Below are positions 25,028 through 35,922 of a stretch of DNA of 64,000 nucleotides, piece by piece. Positions within the stretch are counted from its first letter, which is position 1. Each line of letters opens with the position of its first letter. Origin of the DNA: Populus alba (lineage: Eukaryota > Streptophyta > Magnoliopsida > Malpighiales > Salicaceae); the NCBI RefSeq assembly GCF_005239225.2, contig NC_133297.1, positions 6,828,392 to 6,892,391 on the forward strand, read 5' to 3'. The translations under genes were made by a program, and so were the position numbers. Below the pieces are notes generated by a model, which did not search any database, was not told the origin of the DNA, and worked only from the letters and a program-made list of their open reading frames with translations.

Positions 25028-26905
25028 CAATGCTACTATTATTCATTAGAAGTTCTTAGAGTCATAATCCAAGTTAAACATAGGACACCTTGAAACAAAA
25101 GGATTTAAAAACACTGCAATAATGATAGAAATTGTTTAGCAAATACTCTGCAATGTTGTGACACTAAAATATAAATATTAGCCATTTAGCCTTTGATATA
25201 CAATAATTCTTCAAATTCTATTTTTTTCTTGAGCTTTCAATTGCATATACTTACTGGATATTTATATCAAAATCAGAATTATTAGAAATATTAGAATGTT
25301 TATTATCATCTTTAATTCGTTATTTAATACAATATTATTATATTTGTTTTAATCATAATTTCAAACTAGTTTTATTTCAGCTTTAGTTATCTAGACATTC
25401 ATTAAAAAAAATGTAGGGGGGTACTTATAATATTTAGTACTGGTGCGATGGACAAAGATATATAATTCTATAACTTATCAAACTCTATATAAAATTATTC
25501 TGATTTGGATATAATAACTATTCAAACTTATTTATTTATAAATAATACAGATAATCTATCAGAGATCAGAAAAGAAAAACTATAAAGTAAATTTTTGAAT
25601 ACAAACTATATAATAACTTTTTCTGATTAAAGAAAACTATATAATACATGTGCAAGGCAGCCTGGCACCAAGAAAACCAATTTGAAAAAAAAAACAAATA
25701 ATATGTTACCAAATGTATATTCAACTCATGTATGTATAGATTATTTGGCACTTTTGGTTAGATATTATTTGCCATTCTTGGTTAGGAAAAATAAAAAGGA
25801 AAACTAATGAGATGAATATTTAATATTACATTTGTAAGTGTAATTAATTAAAAAGATAAAATAATCTTCTTACCGCTGAAATTTGATTGCTGACAGACCA
25901 TAATGTGATGTAACCAAGTCCATGAGCAGTGAGGAAGACCAGAACCGTGTGACCTAGCCATATGTGGTACTTGATGCTAGCCTCAGAAGGAAGACCGAAC
26001 AATGGCAGCAGTGATGATCCTCGAGCCACCGGTAAGAAAAGAAGCGTAAGGCATATATTTCCCAGAAGCCCTAGACTCAGAGATGCACTGGCCAATTTAG
26101 CTTGCCATCTGCCAAGAAGTTCACCGCCATTGTTTTTAATTTATTTTTCTTACAAGTCAAAGAGAAGGTCTTCCTTAGTATTTATATCGTGGTAATTTGT
26201 GATTTAAAAAAAAAATATTCTTACTCTTTCAATCCCTTTTTAGCTGCTGACTGTGGGGTGATAGTAGAAAAGCCATTAAATAAATAAACCGAGAATGACC
26301 AAATTAATAGGGCCACGAACATGATCAAGAAGGCTAGCTCTGTGCCAGAAACAATGCCCAGAGGGCCTTTTACAAGCATCGGCTTTTTCAACGTGACCAG
26401 ACGATTCTTTTTGCCATTGCTGTAATTAGTAGAAATCAAAATTATTAATAAATTAATAAGAAAAAAAATAAAATTAACGGGTGCTTGAAACTCTCATTAA
26501 TAATTACCTTTCCAGCTTGCTGTCATCAGACCTCTTCCGGAAATGGAGATAAACACAGCCCACAACAGCAACAAAGAGAATGGGAAACAAGTAAACCAAA
26601 AATCCCGTGCCTGTAACAAAAGATGCATCAAACAAATATTATATACTTGATGTATTTCAAACACTTTTTTTATTTTTCCGAGTGGGAAATAAATACAATA
26701 ACTAATGTTCTGTTGAGTGTTCAGGAAAGATGAATGATCAATGCAAACCTTGCTTTCCGAAATAAGTAGACGAATTAAGCTTCTTTCGGAGATTAGGGAG
26801 CCATGTTCTCTTGAATGTCTTGGTGGGCATCACAATCCACACCATAGCATATCCCAGCAACACTGTCATCAGTAGTAGCCTTATACCTGCCCAGATCATT
26901 TTCAT
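21964..26905 (-). CDS. FRO: Ferric reduction oxidase (FRO2-type ferric-chelate reductase), 8 exons
   Basis: FRO proteins pass electrons from NADPH via FAD and two hemes across a membrane to reduce Fe(III) (or Cu(II)) chelates. Exons on the minus strand: 26905-26749, 26610-26508, 26419-26225, 26108-25874, 23714-23387, 23280-23037, 22905-22199, 22103-21964. They total 2,109 nt (702 aa), usual for the family. The ferric-reductase core has heme ligand pairs H200/H214 and H274/H287, with the same 13- and 12-residue spacings as gp91phox. The FAD motif HPFT is at 362-365, GPYG lies in the NADPH region, and 'SGGSGIAPF' is at 429-437. Two more membrane spans follow near residues 530-590, and the C-terminus is ESISFTW. 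The short N-terminus starting MKMIWAGIRL with an immediate membrane span resembles FRO2/4/5 rather than FRO6/7, which suggests the plasma membrane (inference). Intron 4 is unusually long (2,159 nt). A second ATG two codons downstream is equally possible as the start. Confidence 0.95.
23715..25873 (-). other. Long intron 4 of the FRO gene
   Basis: This 2.16-kb intron is far longer than the other FRO introns (106-390 nt, except intron 7 at 95 nt). It contains an (AT)n tract at 24,993-25,024 and two copies of 'cggaatttcctcgtaaaata'-like sequence around 24,870-24,975. Short open frames near 24,000-24,550 do not resemble known proteins. It may hold a degenerate insertion, but I cannot name one. 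Confidence 0.5.
24993..25024. repeat. (AT)n microsatellite in FRO intron 4
   Basis: About 15 AT dinucleotides. Confidence 0.9.
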
Positions 26906-27041
26906 TTCTTTACGTGGAGAGGGTGTTCTTGAATCTGTGCTCTCTTGCTCTCACTGATCAGACACGGGGAAGGAAAAGAGAGAAAGACTTGAGTTGATTA
27001 AGAGCTTGTTGACACAGAGAATGTAAATGGAATTAGCCCTT

Positions 27042-27047
27042 TTTATA
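27042..27047 (-). promoter_or_regulatory. TATA box of the FRO gene
   Basis: On the minus strand the sequence reads CTATAAAAAGG, about 140 bases upstream of the FRO start codon. That leaves room for a leader of roughly 100 bases. The position and consensus fit a TATA promoter. Confidence 0.65.
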
Positions 27048-28689
27048 GTGAAGAATTGATGTAATGGTTTTTTATGCATATAGATAATGCAGGCTTCGCA
27101 GTACATGAAAATGAAGCATGGCTCACCGCTCACGTCTCCTCCCTCCCTCCTGCAGGCAGAACAAAGTTTCTAGGGTTCATTATCCTACGTGGTTGACAAT
27201 AGGCGGGGCCGTGGGGCATGCCCGATACTTGGCATGTGTCATTGTTCAGGAGTCAACGATTGTGCTGACCTTCAATTATCGAAAAAAGAAAAGAAAAGTG
27301 TTAATTTTGAGTGATAGCTTGCTATCTTTATGGCACAAGTTGATGCGTTTACTTTCACATCCATGGCAAGTCTCATGCCTCACTTCACGATTGATGATGG
27401 AAATGATAATAAGCTCATTTGATCACACTCGCAAAAAATTCTCCACCATCTATATTTTAAAGATAGAATAGTATTTCTAATTTAATTTATATATATCTTA
27501 TTTATATTTAGGTTAAGATAATAAACCATAATATATAGATTATTCAAAATTCTAGCTTTTCTTATATGTTTGATCTTAATTATTTTAATATTTGTGTTTT
27601 CAATAAATCTTACTATTGATATTCATGGACCATATCTTTTCTTAATTAAATGGCTACTTAATTTTTTGCTTGTAGGAATTTATTATAAATTTGTGGATCA
27701 TATATATGGCTTAGGGTGGTATGGTTTTGGTTTTGTTCGGTAAAATTATTTATTGCCTCCAAAGGTAAAGATATCCATTTAGCTGATGCTTTAATTTCTA
27801 GTGCGACCATTTTTTTTTTTTAAGAGGCAGTGTATTTATTTTTAATTGACTGTATTGGTAGAAGTATTTTAAGTTTTGATCTTGATATAAATATAAATAT
27901 TGTAGAAAGATGTATGGATGTAAGAAAATGTAATGTTTTTACAAGATGTATAGTAAGTCTCCAACATCTATTTATTTTTTTAAGAAGTAACATTAATTAT
28001 TTCTTATACTATAATTCAAAAAAAGAGAGAGAAGTATTTATTCCATGCAAAAAGAAAAATCTTACTGATATAACTTACAAAAATCATCGCATTGAATGTC
28101 ATTTATGATCATAATATTTTTCGGTGCAATTCATTTAATTGTACGTATAGAACTACGTACTTAGCAAGTGTCATAGTTATTTTTTTTTCTTTTTATTTAC
28201 AGAAATCATAAATGTGTCTTAATGTTCTCATGAAATATATGCTTTTCCAATTTGAAATTTAATATTTGTTTTTGGGTGGCTTGTAAAAGTTTGAATTTTT
28301 TTTCCTTTAAATTAATTTTTTTAGTATTTTTTGTTTTAATAAATTGATGTTAAAAATAATTTTTTAAAAAATATATATTATTTCATCATATTTTCAAATA
28401 AAAAAATACTTTAAAAAAACAAAAACATGCATGAAACAGATTGTCTTCATTAATTTGATCAATTCAATTGCAACTGCAAGAGATGGGGACATATATATGC
28501 CGATTTTTTAGAAAGTAAATTCAGAAAAATATAAAGTAAAAAATAGGATGGTTTCGCATTGAAATCTTATAAATGGATGACCAGCCAAGAATTTTGAGGG
28601 TTGCTAATTAAATGGTCACTTGTCTTCGATGCATCCTCTCGAAACTCTTGGGAATTTTGAGGGGTAGCAGCTAAATAAACTCTAAAGAT

Positions 28690-28885
28690 TATTTGGAAGT
28701 GTGGTTTGGATTGTTTTTTAAAATATTTTTATTTAAAAATATATTAAAATAATATATTTTAAAAACATTATTTTTGATATTATTATATTAAAATAATCTA
28801 AAAACATTAAAAATATATTAATTTAAAATAAAAAAATTAAATTTTTTTAAAATTATTTTTTAAGACCCGTAAAACAAGGTAGACT
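28690..28885. repeat. AT-rich dispersed repeat, copy 6
   Basis: It has 'tatttttatttaaaaatata', a diverged 'gatattattatattaaaata' core and a tail ending 'cccgtaaaacaagg'. The order of blocks is as in the other copies. Confidence 0.5.
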
Positions 28886-29094
28886 TAAAATGACTTAGGA
28901 TGACTGGCGCCGTCGTGCATTGAGCAATCTTTGCACTCGTTGCTGCGTGACAGACTCGTGGCTCTCGTGTGCCTTTTGTAATGCGTGGAAATAATATGGC
29001 TGACGCATGCCTCCCTCCCTAATGACATCAAAGCTTGTTTCAGGAAATATAAATAAATAGTTTTTCTAACATTGCTTTCCTAGCCTCGCTCGAG

Positions 29095-29260
29095 ATATTG
29101 CAAAAGTTGTTTTTATTCTTAAAATTATTAAAATAATATTTTTATTTTATTTTTAAAATTTTATTTTTCATTAATATATCAAAACAATTCAAAAATATTT
29201 AAAAAATAAATTTAATTAAAAAATAAATAAATTTTATACTATTATAAAAACGAACCCGCT
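29095..29260. repeat. AT-rich dispersed repeat, copy 7
   Basis: It contains 'taaaataatatttttatttt' and 'attaatatatcaaaacaatt', and ends 'aaaacgaacccgctg'. It is a diverged member of the family. Confidence 0.5.
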
Positions 29261-29599
29261 GAAGGTAAGATAATTCATTTATATAAATTAACTTGTCCCC
29301 CTGGGATATATATTAGAAAAATCCAAACTACGAAATAAAACCACGAAAACATTTGAGAGATATAGAGGAAGTAAACGTCGTTGATGACTTGAGCGATAAT
29401 ATATATGGAAACAATATCTATCAATCAGAATTATCAAAACGGAAGAAACTCTAGCAACCAGACCGACCAGCTCCAATAAGATTCCTAAGATGAAGTTAAT
29501 TTCAGACAAAAAGAAGGCTTAGGACGTTGGTTATGATCAGGCTATAAATTAAAGACTAACTACTTTCTTATGGTAATGGCAGAAGATTAGGAGTCTAAT

Positions 29600-29790
29600 A
29601 TTATAGTTATTTTTTAAAATATTTTTCATGTTAAAATATATAAAAATCATATTTTTTTTTTATTTTTAAAAAATTATTTTTCAGATTAGTACATCAAAAC
29701 AATTTAAAATATAAAAAAAAATTGATTTTTCATTAAAAAAAAATAAATTTATTAAAAATATGGATTGGCATATATTTCCAAACATAGTCT
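29600..29790. repeat. AT-rich dispersed repeat, copy 8
   Basis: It contains 'cagattagtacatcaaaaca' and the A-rich tail ending 'catatttccaaacatagtc'. Block order matches the family. Confidence 0.55.
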
Positions 29791-30907
29791 TAATTTTGTA
29801 CCCCAGGTTGCTTTTTTGAATTATTATGCTTTATTGGTGGGATGATGACGAGGTATAACGAAAGTAAAACCTTCAAATACCATTAAAAAAATCTTAATAA
29901 AAGTATTGAATAGAAAAAATAAAAATAAAAATTATTATCAAATAAGAAAAAAATATTAAAAAAATATTATTATTTTTTTAAAAGAGACTAGTTTAACAAT
30001 TAAAGTATTTTGAATCAATATTTTGACACATTGGTAAGTATTTACCCTTGAATCTTTGAGTGAATCATCCATATTTTAATTGGTTTATTCATAAAAAATT
30101 CATTTTTCGTAATTCAAATTCAAAAATGTTGTACAAACCTACAAGCTTATAAACGCGAAAAACATAAACACTGATATTGTTTTTCTTGGACCGACCAATT
30201 TAAATTCTGCACGTCTTATAAACTCTGAAGTTCAGAAAATGTTTTCATCAAGTGATAATTAATGTTACAAAATTTAATACGGACGGTTTTTTTATTTATT
30301 TATTTTTATATAGTGAATAATCACATTTTATATTATTATTCTTTTTTTATAACGAAAATATCTAATTGATGATGGAAATCATAGCACATTTCAAACGGTT
30401 CATTTTGTTAGGATTTAAGGACTTTCATGTGATATAATCAGTGATTTTAAATAAGATATTGTAATAAATTAAAGAAATACTTTAAAATTCTAAGAACAAA
30501 AATATTTGTTATTTTTTTAATATGATAAATACTCTATAAATTAAAGTATGAATGCTTAGAGAAAATAAATTGTGAACCTTTTATTTAGATGGTTCAGAGA
30601 TATTTATAATTTATGAACTCTGTTGTTATAATGGAGGGGAGAAGCTGGAGAGTTTTTTTTTTTTTTTTTGATAGCATGAATGATAAACAAATATTCATTA
30701 TACATCATCAATGAGATGAAAATATGATATGTCATTGGTAGAGTTTTTATACACCTATAAATATAAGAAGATGAATATTCATGACACGAATATTTCATGT
30801 TAAAAGTTTCAAAAGTAAATAAATGGAGTTTTATGACCATAAAACGAGTATATAACGACCTTAAGACCAATTGAGCTTGGCGAGTAACCAAGCTTGGGGG
30901 TGGTGGG

Positions 30908-31245
30908 TCTGACAGCTAGTCAGACTTACGTTTACTTGGACTCAACTTGTGACTGAATTCAATTATGTTTTGTCTGACAACTTATCAGGTCCATGTTTGT
31001 TTAAGCTCGGTATTTTTCTGGATGTGATAACTCGTCAGGCTCACGTTGACTTAAGCCCAGCACGTAGCCAAACATAGGTGCGTTGAGTATGGTAACTCAC
31101 AAGACCAACGTTTACTTGGACTCAACACATGATTAAATTCAAGTATATTAAATCTGACAACTCGCCAGATTTACTTTTACTTGGCTCAGCACGTGACCAA
31201 ACCCCAACATATAAAGTCTGAAAGCTCATTGAACCCATTTATTTT
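30908..31245. repeat. Degenerate ~60-bp tandem array
   Basis: About six diverged units begin with 'tgacaactcgtcagg'-like sequence and contain 'tttacttggactcaac' and 'cacgtgaccaaac'. Unit starts are visible near 30,910, 30,975, 31,025, 31,092, 31,155 and 31,218. It lies directly upstream of a second, unrelated array. Confidence 0.7.
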
Positions 31246-31394
31246 TGGGCTTGTTGTAACTCAATTTTTGATTCACCAAGATTTTCTTGAATGTTATTTT
31301 ATTTCTATTATTATTCATAAAAATTCAAAAAAACAATTTCAAAAAACTTTAAAATTCAAAATATATTTTTCTCGAGTCAACCGCATCTTTCCAT

Positions 31395-31950
31395 AAAAAC
31401 TGATTTTACCGGGTCAATATGGGTCAAACCATGTCGACCAGGGTAAAAAATGAGTTTTCATGACGTTTTGGGTCAAAACCGTCATTTTTCATAAAAACCG
31501 ATTTTACCGGGTCATTACGGGTCAAACCATGTCGACCAGGGTAAACAATGAGTGTCCATGACGTTTCAGGTCAAAACCGTCATTTTTTTATTAAAAACCG
31601 AGTTCACGGGTCAAACCATGTTGACCAGGGTACAAAATGAGTTTTCATGACGTTTCGGGTCAAAACCGTCATTTTCGATCAAAACCGTCATTTGTTTTAT
31701 AAAAAACGAGTTCACTGGGTCAATACAAGTCAAACCATGTCGACCAGGGTAAAAAATGAGTTTTCATGACGTTTCGGGTCAAAAACCGTCATTTTTTATC
31801 AAAACCGAGTCTATCGGGTCAATGCGGGTCGAACCATGTCGACCAGGGTAAAAAATGAGTTTTCATGACGTTTCGGGTCAAAACCGTCATTTTCAGGTCA
31901 AACCATTATTTTTTTGTCAAAACCCGGTTCACCGGGTTGATACCCATCAA
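31395..31950. repeat. ~100-bp tandem array with 'atgtcgaccagggt' core
   Basis: Five units carry 'accgggtcaat', 'ggtcaaaccatgtcgaccag', 'atgagttttcatgacg' and 'gggtcaaaaccgtcat'. The cores lie at 31,433, 31,531, 31,620, 31,739 and 31,838, so unit lengths are 98, 89, 119 and 99 bases. The 119-base unit has an extra 'atcaaaaccgtcattt' repeat. Units are well conserved, so the array is younger than the one just upstream. Confidence 0.9.
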
Positions 31951-32049
31951 ATGTTTTTTTGTGTTAGCGGTTGAAATGGGCCTTTTTCTAATACTGATTT
32001 AAGTTTTATTTAGTTTTACCTATATAAATATTTATTTATTATATGTAAT

Positions 32050-33020
32050 AAATGTGTTGTCTCCTGTTCATTGGGTATACATAGCCACGTATAAATAGCC
32101 ACGAGAGCAAGGGAAAGAAAAAAAGAGAGAGAAAAAAAAAGATTAGATAACTATTTCATATTTTTTTTAGTTTTTCTTTACGAGAGTAAGATATTGTTTT
32201 TTTTTTTTGAAATAATTTGAAAAATATCAAAAATATCCTAGCCGTTAGATCTAATAGTGTTAGTTGTGAACTTTTGATTTAATAGGATACAATAAGACTT
32301 ACTACACTAGATTAGAACCCAAACCCATCTCAGCCTTTGAAATAATCTTCCATTGGATCCCGTTGTGCCACGTCACCTGGTGTACCTATCGTTCGGTGCA
32401 CCGCGACACACTAGATCAAAGTTCTGCTCATCCGGACCGTCTGATCAACCTACAAATCAAGCCAATCACAGCTGAACGATCGTTTCATCCGAGATCCAAT
32501 GGCTCATAGCCTTCAGCAGTACGGGTACACCATGCACGCGTTCGCACCGTAGCACAATTTTGGAGTCTCTCTCTTCTCTCGCCGGCGACTCCCTCCCTCT
32601 CATTCGATCTCCCATTTTCGGCCGTCTCAAACCTCTGAACCACCACAGAAAGGTTTCTACCCTTCTATAAGGCAAAAACCCGGCTTTTTTAAGCATTTTC
32701 GCTGCCTCATCTAGCCGAAAAAAGGCCGCGATCTTCGTCGGCCACCGAAGCTTCAAACCGACAATTCTCCCTCTTTAGCCATCAACGGCCATCGAGACCA
32801 CCACCATCAGAATCCTCTACCTCAGACCTACCAGAATCGACCATTCATTGGCCAGAAATCTCGTCGGCAAATTTCGCCGCCGCCAACAGTAACCGCACGT
32901 GAGCTACACGCGCCGCCAGGGGCAATTTTGTAATTTTTCGAGAAATTTAAGGGTAATTCAGTCTTTTTACCTATACAGGGCACTCAGGTAATTTTTTTGA
33001 GATTCCTAACAGTTTTATTT
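32050..33020. mobile_element. Possible LTR-like promoter region of a retroelement relic
   Basis: A 'gtataaatag' TATA-like box near 32,088-32,098 is followed by a purine-rich leader ('agggaaagaaaaaaagagag'). A GC-rich segment (32,330-32,900) then contrasts with its surroundings. A minus-strand frame of 96 codons (32,466-32,756) is open but unrecognised. With the tandem arrays upstream and duplicated segments downstream this resembles a coding-free LTR retroelement. No LTR pair, primer site or gag/pol frame was identified, so the call is tentative. Confidence 0.3.
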
Positions 33021-33204
33021 TATTTTTATATTCAAGTATTTGTAAATTTTCTTGCATGTTGTAAAACAAAAAAAACCAAAAACAAGTATAAAAGGAATAA
33101 CGACGCGGGTCCAACACCCATCCTATCATGTTATCGTTCGTGGGTCCAAAGTTCAATTCTCGAATATGGTTATACCCATTTCTCAACGATATCAAAATAA
33201 TTTT

Positions 33205-33625
33205 TGTTTTATAAATGAATATTGTTTGTCGACACATCTCTTTTTACAGAAAAGGGCTGATGTCAAAAGTTTAAATACCAAATATGGATTATGTCCATAT
33301 TTTCTTTTTGATAACTTAGACGTACTTCTCTTTTTAGGGTTAAACGTCAATATTTTAGATAAGCCACCTATTTTTAGGAATGGATGTCATCCATTTTTTT
33401 GAAGCGTCTCCTACAAACGTTGTTTGTCGACACGTCTCTTTCTACATAAAAGGACCGATGTTAAGGGTATTTATATCAAATATAGATTATGTCTATTATT
33501 TCCTTTTGGTAACTCAAACGTAAATCTTCTTTTTAGGGTTAAACGTCGATATTTTAGACAAATCTCCTATTTTTAGGGACTGATGTCATTTTTAACGTGT
33601 CTCCTATTTTTAGGGACCGACGTTA
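33205..33625. repeat. Two-copy ~200-bp direct repeat
   Basis: Copy 1 starts near 33,218 ('ttgtttgtcgacacatctct') and copy 2 near 33,420 ('ttgtttgtcgacacgtctct'). Both continue with 'gattatgtc', 'ttctttttagggttaaacgt' and 'cctatttttagg'. A third partial 'gtctcctatttttagggacc' follows at 33,599. Confidence 0.8.
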
Positions 33626-35900
33626 ACTATTTAAAAAAAACAAAATTGCAAATAAGCTTGAAATATAATATCATTTAAAACAAATAAAAAAACACACAAG
33701 TAAAGGTAACCTTTCTCTTGAAAGGATGTTTTAAGGGTGGTGTTTATCTTTTCTTAATCATAACTAACCCAGTACTCGAATCTCTGGGATCAGTGTCTAA
33801 TTTGGGATTTCTAGTTCCCTCATATTACTAGATACCGACTCCAATAAAATCTTCATTTTCTCCAATAAATTTTTTTTTTTGTTAAATAAACAAAAAGTGA
33901 AGCCGTCGCTCGACGTCGTGTATTAACAGGGCTACCACTTGTTATTGAACCTTTTTAATCACGATTTTAGACCTTTTTACATAGCATCAAAAATACTTCT
34001 TCATCATCAATCACTACGCATCAGAAACATGCCTTGAATCTTACGGTGACCGCGTTTAAAAATTTGAGACACGTGAATATGAGATCTCGCTAAGCCACCT
34101 CTTGCATTTTGTAATTTACGAATGCATTAACATCAACTATGTAAAATAATTCCATATTCACCACTCAAATTAACGAAGACCGCCATCCTTCAAGGCCTAA
34201 AAGCATGCCGTCAGGCCATCGAATTTAGCCCTAAAAGTTGAGACTTCCACGAGTCCCACATAACCCCGATGGCCTTAACAAATATTCCATCGCTACAAAC
34301 TTTATTTCAGTTCACCTTCATGGAAATTCGTTACGTTTGGATTAAGGAGGAAGAGGTAACAGGGTGGCTGAAGCTTCTTTGTATGCTTATATGTTGCTTC
34401 GCCGGGAGAAATTGAATTGGAAGAAAATTAAGAAGTTTTTTTTTTTTGCAGCCCACAATTCTGCCAACACTTACTAATTAAAGTGACACTTGTTATATTA
34501 AAAAAAGAAAGTGAATAATGTTAGGAATTTCTTGCTTTGGGAAAAAAATTGCGATAAGAGGGGAGGGGAGGGATAGGAAGGGAAGGGATGTAAATTTTTT
34601 TTACCTTCCTAGTTTGGATAGATAAGAAAAGGACGGAGGAGAAAAAAAAAATATGGGCAAAAATGGGAACGGAAAATAATATGTATTAAATATCATTAGT
34701 TCCTTTCTAGTTTGGAGGTAAAGAGATGAAGGTATAAATAAGATTGAAAATGTTTATTTATCAAAAGGATAAAATTGAGTTTTCAAAGAAATAAGATTAA
34801 AATAATAAATTAATGCTAAAAAATATAATATATTTTTTCCTTCCAACCCATTACCTCCTAAATTTGAGGTGAGATTTTGAAGGGGAAAGAAGGTTAAAAC
34901 AAACCTTCATTTCTCTACCCCTCCCTCAAATATTTTCTTCCTAAATAAGGTTAAAAATATCATTAACCTCCATTCCCTTCTTACCCAAACAAACTGTAAA
35001 TGTGATAATATTCATATTAATTTAAGAAAAATTTCAAATCGCCATGAAGAAAGGTGTAGCCTTCTAACAGTTCATCTCTACACCCTTAGGGTTATTCCAT
35101 AGAGGCCCACTCAACAGCAATGCGAGACATCATCTAGCAGTAGGGGGGTGCTTTACAGGCACCGTTGTAAATTAGGGAAACAAATCAGTAAGTAGTTACC
35201 GCCATGAATGATTTCAGGATAACTTCGAGACAAGGGTTTTCTCATAATTTATCACTTGTCAGTTTTTTTTTTTTTTTTACCTCCGCAAGGCATATTCTCT
35301 ACCTTTCAAGTGCCAATTCATGAATATGTGTGCAGGCTAAATTCGTGATTCCATGCAATCAAAATCATGTGATTGCTTTACAAAAATAGAAACATCATTG
35401 CAATTTGAACAAGAATCAAGGGAAACACCATCCTAACAAGAAGAAATTCATGACGTAATCACTTGTCTGCCCTAGCTGAGATACTTTAAGCATAATTTAC
35501 TTCCTCTCGTCGTATCAGCATGCCAAAGCGGAAACAGCCTTTCAAAATCAATTGAATGAAGCCGAGCTCGGTTCAAGCTTGCAAACAACACAACTTAAGG
35601 TTGAAAAGTTCGAGCAAACTGTTGAATGGGTATGCTTTCAGTAAAATAGCTGGAATCTTATTTAAGGGTCGCAAAGTACAAGAGATAATTGAAGATATTG
35701 CATCCTGCATTACAAAACATAGAAGTTGCACAGTATATTACATGCTACAAAAACAGCTTGCTTACAAATTAGCATTACAATACTAGCCAGGTACATTAAG
35801 CTTTAGATACTTCAAATAAGAACTTACTATGACCTTACATAGCAGAAGGTGAGAATACCATCATTCTATAGCATCTGCATCACCAGTTATATCACACAAC
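33626..35900. other. No gene seen; possible repeat remnants
   Basis: No coding region was recognised. From about 34,550 to 34,995 a purine-rich left side ('gaggggagggatagg') faces a pyrimidine-rich right side ('ctacccctccctcaaat', 'ttcccttcttacccaaac'), as in an old inverted-repeat element. The last few hundred bases include the likely 3' end of the minus-strand malectin gene. No kinase-like sequence was recognised here. Confidence 0.45.
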
Positions 35901-35922
35901 AACCTGTGCTATAGAACAGAAA

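Larger units (their letters stand above)
27050..30600. other. Gene-free AT-rich region with dispersed repeats
   Basis: The first few hundred bases are probably FRO promoter. The rest is AT-rich, with three copies of the dispersed repeat (28,690-28,885, 29,095-29,260, 29,600-29,790). Open frames at 27,118-27,471 and 27,830-28,108 give low-complexity peptides with no recognisable similarity. Confidence 0.55.

Noticed and set aside
32466..32756. 96-codon minus-strand frame
   Set aside because: It is probably a chance frame in the GC-rich part of a retroelement-like region; no family was recognised.
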